Shown here in pieces: positions 14,328-18,220 of a stretch of DNA of 18,220 nt. This DNA comes from DSOS01 sp035286585 (GTDB taxonomy: Bacteria; Chloroflexota; Anaerolineae; Anaerolineales; UBA4823): positions 1-18,220 of the forward strand of contig DATEDC010000011.1 in assembly GCA_035286585.1 (NCBI GenBank). Direction: 5' to 3'. The notes under the pieces are model-generated. The model was not told where the DNA came from. It did not search any database and saw only the letters and a program-made list of their open reading frames with translations. Both the position numbers and the translations under genes were made by a program. How positions within the stretch are numbered: the stretch's first letter is position 1; each line of letters begins with the position of its first letter.

Positions 14328-15047
14328 TTACTCGCGAACCTCCATAGCCTGCGCCTGGACCGGATCGATTTTAATGCCAGGCCCCATCGTGGTGGTAATT
14401 GTCACCCGGCGGATGTAGGTGCCCTTGGCGGCAGCCGGGCGAGCTTTCTTGACCGCCTCCATCAAAGCCGCCAGGTTGTCATACAGTTTTTTCTGTTCAA
14501 ACGAGACTTTACCAACCGGAACGTGCAGGTTGGCCGTCTTATCCACACGGAATTCCACGCGCCCTGCTTTGGATTCGTTCACCACGCGGGGGATATCTTC
14601 GCCGGGCACAACCGTGCCCGCTCTGGGATTGGGCATCAAGCCGCGCGGTCCCAAGACGCGCCCCAGGCGACCCACCTTGCCCATCATATCCGGCGTGGCA
14701 ATGGCTACATCGAATTCCGTCCAGCCGCTTTGAATTTTATTTATGGTTTCATCGTCATCGGCGACGACGTCCGCGCCGGCTTCGCGAGCCAGGGCTGCAG
14801 CTTCGCCCTGGGCAAAAACCAGGACGCGCACTGTCTTTCCCAGCCCATGGGGCAGCACGACCACTTCACGCACCTGCTGGTCGGCATGCCGGGGATCAAC
14901 GCCCAGGCGGATGTGCACTTCCACGGTTGCATCGAAGCTGGAGGGCGAGGTCTCTTTGGCCAGGGCGATGGCATCATCGGGCGAGTAGTCTAGATCGCGG
15001 TTTACTTTTTCGGCAGCTGCTAAATATTTCTTACCATGTTTTGACAT
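14328..15047 (-). CDS. rplA: 50S ribosomal protein L1
   Basis: This protein of about 239 residues binds 23S rRNA at the E-site stalk and in many bacteria represses its own operon by binding a mimic of that site on the mRNA. The family signature is clear: 'MSKHGKKYLAAAEKVN' at the start, 'DATVEVHIRLGVDPRHADQQVR' (about 38-60), 'MMGKVGRLGRVLGPRGLMPNPRAGTV' (about 119-145) and 'GKVSFEQKKLYDNLAALMEAV'. Two ATGs stand side by side (15050 and 15047); the second has the better distance from AAGGAG. A hairpin resembling the one before rplK ends one base before that Shine-Dalgarno and is a candidate L1 operator. Confidence 0.97.
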   Translation of the reverse strand: MSKHGKKYLAAAEKVNRDLDYSPDDAIALAKETSPSSFDATVEVHIRLGVDPRHADQQVREVVVLPHGLGKTVRVLVFAQGEAAALAREAGADVVADDDETINKIQSGWTEFDVAIATPDMMGKVGRLGRVLGPRGLMPNPRAGTVVPGEDIPRVVNESKAGRVEFRVDKTANLHVPVGKVSFEQKKLYDNLAALMEAVKKARPAAAKGTYIRRVTITTTMGPGIKIDPVQAQAMEVRE

Positions 15048-15060
15048 CATTTACTCCTTG

Positions 15061-15095
15061 GTGGTGCAAACGGGCAAATTCGGGCGCCCTCCCAC
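15061..15095 (-). promoter_or_regulatory. Candidate L1-binding hairpin ahead of rplA
   Basis: On the minus strand the order is GTGG (15095-15092), GA, GGGC (15089-15086), loop, GCCC (15075-15072), GTTTGCA, then CCAC (15064-15061). Outer stem, asymmetric internal loop and inner stem match the hairpin before rplK. It ends one base before AAGGAG, so binding would block translation. Confidence 0.55.
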
Positions 15096-15101
15096 AGGGT
15101 T

Positions 15102-15527
15102 TCAATCGATAATGCGTATGCCCATATTGCGGGCGGTGCCCTCAATCTGGCGCATGGCGCCTTCAATATCGAGGGCGTTCAGGTCTTTCATTTTCAGCTC
15201 TGCAATTTCGCGCACCTGGGCGCGGGTCACCTTACCCACAAATTCCCGCGGAGCCTGGGCTGAGCCTTTCTCAATACCCGCAGCCTTTTTCAAGAGCACC
15301 GCGGCGGGCGGGGTCTTGAGCACGAATGTGAAAGAGCCGTCGGTGTAGATGCTGATCTCAGCGGGAATGATCTCGCCCATCCGGTTGGCAGTACGGACGT
15401 TGTATTCTTTGCAGAAAGCCATCAAGTTGATACCGTGACCCGCCAGTGCCGGGCCAATAGGGGGAGCCGGGTTGGCTTTCCCGGCTTGTATTTGTAGACG
15501 TACAATGGTTTTTAACTTTTTTGCCAC
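15102..15527 (-). CDS. rplK: 50S ribosomal protein L11
   Basis: This 141-residue protein, the exact canonical length, binds the GTPase-associated region of 23S rRNA. The proline-rich N-terminal motif 'GKANPAPPIGPALAGHGIN' (about 16-34) is the thiostrepton-pocket region. The rRNA-binding C-terminal part includes 'GSFTFVLKTPPAAVLLKKAAG' and ends 'EGTARNMGIRIID', as expected. The start is GTG at 15527, with AAGGAG eight bases upstream; a longer frame to 15581 is rejected because it runs through a conserved hairpin and exceeds family length. It is followed by rplA after 54 bases. Confidence 0.98.
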   Translation of the reverse strand: MAKKLKTIVRLQIQAGKANPAPPIGPALAGHGINLMAFCKEYNVRTANRMGEIIPAEISIYTDGSFTFVLKTPPAAVLLKKAAGIEKGSAQAPREFVGKVTRAQVREIAELKMKDLNALDIEGAMRQIEGTARNMGIRIID

Positions 15528-15542
15528 AACAACTTCTCCTTC

Positions 15543-15578
15543 GTGGTGATAGCGGGTGAGGCAATAACACCCTCCCAC
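15543..15578 (-). promoter_or_regulatory. Candidate L1-binding hairpin ahead of rplK
   Basis: On the minus strand GTGG (15578-15575), GA, GGGTG (15572-15568), a 9-base loop, CACCC (15558-15554), GCTATCA and CCAC (15546-15543) fold into two stems with an asymmetric internal loop. The 5' side GTGGGAGGG and 3' end CACCAC are shared with the rplA hairpin, as is the position one base before AAGGAG. L1 represses translation at the L11 leader in E. coli, so L1 control is a reasonable inference. Confidence 0.55.
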
Positions 15579-15603
15579 CAAATACGCCGGCTTCTGCCAG
15601 CGA

Positions 15604-16311
15604 TTATGCTTTCTCTACCTGCAAGAAATCCAGCTCTACCGGGGTTTCACGCCCGAAGAAATTCACCATCACACGCACCTTGGCGCGCTCCATGTCGATC
15701 TCGGAGACTGTACCGCGGAAATCGTTGAACGGACCGTCCACGATGCGCACCCGTTCTCCGGACTTGAAGGTTACCTTGATGCGCGGCGCTTCAGCTTCCA
15801 TGCGCTTAATGATCTGGGCGACTTCCTCCGGGCGGAGCGGGGTGGGATTATTCCCCATACCGACGAAGCCAGTCACACCCGGGGTATTGCGCACCACGTA
15901 CCACGACTCTTCGCTCAAGATCATATTTACCAGGATGTAACCGGGAAAAACCCGGCGTTCAACGGTTCGCCGCTTACCTTCTTTGACTTCAATCTCCTCT
16001 TCGGTGGGGACAACAACGTCGAAGATCTTATCCTTCATCCCCATCGATTCGATGCGCTGCTCGAGGTTGTGGCGCACTTTATTTTCGTAGCCCGAATAGC
16101 AATGCACAACATACCAAGCGCGATCGTCTTCAGGCTGGGCGGGCTCTCCAACCACATCCTGTACTTCAGTTTCAGAAGCTGATTCAACCAGCGAGGTATC
16201 TTCGACCTCGGGTTGATCTTCCTGTTCTCCCATCTCAAGAGTTTCAGGAGTTTGATCTTCCTGGTTGTACCTATCCATCATCAACACATCCATATTAGCG
16301 CGCGGCCGCAT
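15604..16311 (-). CDS. nusG: Transcription antitermination factor NusG with acidic N-terminal extension
   Basis: This protein of up to 235 residues binds RNA polymerase and affects pausing, Rho action and transcription-translation coupling. The NGN domain covers about 64-175 ('RAWYVVHCYSGYENKVRHNLEQRI', 'VFPGYILVNMILSEESWYVVRNTPGVTGFVG'). A KOW domain covers about 180-235 ('GERVRIVDGPFNDFRGTVSEID'). Residues 13-63 form an acidic extension rich in Glu, Asp, Gln and Ser that ordinary NusG (about 180 residues) lacks. The true start is uncertain: ATG codons at residues 1, 7, 11, 12 and 27 are possible and none has a good Shine-Dalgarno. It follows secE by 14 bases in the conserved secE-nusG-rplK order. 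Confidence 0.95.
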   Translation of the reverse strand: MRPRANMDVLMMDRYNQEDQTPETLEMGEQEDQPEVEDTSLVESASETEVQDVVGEPAQPEDDRAWYVVHCYSGYENKVRHNLEQRIESMGMKDKIFDVVVPTEEEIEVKEGKRRTVERRVFPGYILVNMILSEESWYVVRNTPGVTGFVGMGNNPTPLRPEEVAQIIKRMEAEAPRIKVTFKSGERVRIVDGPFNDFRGTVSEIDMERAKVRVMVNFFGRETPVELDFLQVEKA

Positions 16312-16325
16312 AAAGCGGGTTGGAT

Positions 16326-16550
16326 TTACCCTAAAATCAAGGCGAATAGCCGGGTGAAGAGGAAATCCAATATACCCAACAAGGCGCTCATGCTAAAAGT
16401 AACGACGAGCACAACAATTGTTAAGTTTATCGCCTCCCGGCGAGAAGGCCAGTTTACTTTACGCAACTCACCAATTGTTTCGCGAAAATACCGCCTGATT
16501 GCATTGGGTTGGCGGCGTTCGCCAGGTTTACTTCGATCGCTTTTAGGCAC
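16326..16550 (-). CDS. secE: Preprotein translocase subunit SecE
   Basis: This 74-residue protein clamps SecY in the protein-conducting channel. A basic, cytoplasmic N-terminus leads to the conserved amphipathic segment 'RYFRETIGELRKVNWPSRREA' (about 20-40), then one transmembrane helix at about 42-66. The length is normal for single-helix SecE. The start is GTG at 16550, with GAGGAGG about six bases upstream; an in-frame TTG at 16625 sits in the terminator-like hairpin tail and would add 25 unrelated residues. It precedes nusG in the standard order. Confidence 0.93.
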   Translation of the reverse strand: MPKSDRSKPGERRQPNAIRRYFRETIGELRKVNWPSRREAINLTIVVLVVTFSMSALLGILDFLFTRLFALILG

Positions 16551-16623
16551 TACGGCCTCCTCACAGAATCCACGCGCCGGCCTTTCTCCTGCACGCAGTT
16601 CAGTATTTACAATTGTTACGGAC

Positions 16624-16649
16624 AAAACGCCGCCCCGGGAGACGGCGTT
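16624..16649 (-). terminator. Terminator between tRNA-Trp and secE
   Basis: On the minus strand AACGCCG (16649-16643) pairs with CGGCGTT (16632-16626) over a 10-base GC-rich loop, followed by TTTTGT. It lies 13 bases after the tRNA. It could end the tuf-rpmG-tRNA transcript or partly attenuate reading into secE. Confidence 0.6.
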
Positions 16650-16662
16650 GCCACTATTCAGG

Positions 16663-16736
16663 CAGGCCAGGCAGGACTTGAACCCACAACCGCTCGTTTT
16701 GGAGACGAGTGCTCTACCAAATTGAGCTACTGGCCT
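16663..16736 (-). tRNA. tRNA-Trp (anticodon CCA)
   Basis: The minus strand folds into a full cloverleaf. The 7-bp acceptor stem is AGGCCAG/CTGGCCT, and the D-stem is GCTC/GAGC. The anticodon stem CTCGT/ACGAG holds loop CTCCAAA (anticodon CCA). The T-arm loop is TTCAAGT. G is the discriminator base; the 3' CCA is not encoded. Its place between rpmG and secE is the common bacterial order. Confidence 0.97.
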
Positions 16737-16781
16737 GTGTGTGCCGGGGCCAGGCTACTGGCAACGCCTGGCGCCCAGCTA

Positions 16782-16949
16782 TTATTTGGTCTCACGGTGC
16801 AGAGTGTGTCTCCGGCAGCGTGGACAGAATTTTTTGAGTTCCATGCGGCCCGGGTCATTACGGCGGTTTTTCTCGGAGGTGTAATTGCGATCTTTACATT
16901 CCGTACACGCCAAAGTGATCACCGGGCGGATATCTTTCTTCGAAGCCAT
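16782..16949 (-). CDS. rpmG: 50S ribosomal protein L33
   Basis: I found this 55-codon gene by translating the gap between tuf and tRNA-Trp. The product begins 'MASKKDIRPVITLACTECKD' and ends 'HRETK'. Four cysteines in two CxxC pairs (C15/C18 and C42/C45) make the zinc-binding C+ form of L33. Length and the central 'NYTSEKNRRNDPGRMELKKFCPRC' pattern are typical. The ATG at 16949 has a modest AGGTAGGT element upstream. It follows tuf by 68 bases, and a near-perfect extended -10 overlaps the tuf stop region, so it may have its own promoter in addition to tuf read-through. Confidence 0.95.
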   Translation of the reverse strand: MASKKDIRPVITLACTECKDRNYTSEKNRRNDPGRMELKKFCPRCRRHTLHRETK

Positions 16950-17008
16950 GCATACCTACCTATCTGCGCCAGATGGCAGCGCCAAGTGGCGGCGCCATTC
17001 GGCGAGGA

Positions 17009-17017
17009 ATTATACCA
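17009..17017 (-). promoter_or_regulatory. Extended -10 promoter ahead of rpmG/tRNA-Trp
   Basis: TGG-TATAAT on the minus strand (17017 down to 17009) is a perfect -10 with a TGn extension, directly next to the tuf stop codon. No good -35 is seen 17 bases upstream. Transcription would start near 17002, about 50 bases before rpmG. Confidence 0.5.

Positions 17018-18220
<1,203 letters not shown>

Noticed and set aside
16972..16997. GC-rich imperfect hairpin between tuf and rpmG as a tuf terminator
   Set aside because: The stem has two adjacent mismatches and no T-run follows on the minus strand. It may be mere composition.

Overview
The window reads as chromosomal DNA of a bacterium, most likely a Chloroflexota member of the Anaerolineae type. 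This placement is an inference from general gene character: DUF11 and Pro/Thr-rich surface proteins, a GlpX-type fructose bisphosphatase, an L10 leader RNA and moderate-to-high GC. No 16S gene or other decisive marker is present. Nearly every gene is intact. The exception is the leftmost one, which runs off the window. The tuf gene ends exactly at the right edge with its start codon.

Layout from the left. Positions 1-2164 (minus) hold two membrane-anchored surface proteins separated by one base: a signal-anchored protein with a Pro/Thr-rich tail, then a DUF11-repeat protein. Divergent from them, 2288-6619 (plus) is a tight series: a HerA-type ATPase, an aldo/keto reductase, ferritin, a short-chain dehydrogenase and a HIT-family protein. 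A 19-bp tandem repeat containing a palindrome lies just ahead of ferritin. Positions 6652-8213 are a divergent pair, a secreted lytic transglycosylase (minus) and an unknown four-helix membrane protein (plus). Their shared control region has two GAAC-N4-GTTC palindromes, each inside the spacer of one of the two opposing promoters, a pattern resembling LexA/SOS control.

Positions 8344-12736 (minus) hold an OmpR-type response regulator with its histidine kinase, ribose-5-phosphate isomerase A, class II fructose-1,6-bisphosphatase, and a small lipoprotein cytochrome c. Positions 12849-18220 (minus) are the classical translation/transcription block, in transcription order tuf, rpmG (L33), tRNA-Trp, secE, nusG, rplK, rplA, rplJ, rplL, closed by a rho-independent terminator. 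rpoB does not follow rplL.

The ribosomal block carries much RNA-level control: matching hairpins abutting the ribosome binding sites of rplK and rplA (candidate L1 operators), an L10 leader RNA with a terminator/attenuator ahead of rplJ, and a terminator between tRNA-Trp and secE. A ~109-bp palindromic MITE-like element with an 8-9 bp target duplication sits between rplJ and rplL. Several genes here start with GTG or TTG according to Shine-Dalgarno placement, so longest-ORF starts would be wrong. No CRISPR array, integrase or complete insertion sequence was seen, and no stretch over 300 bases lacks a gene.
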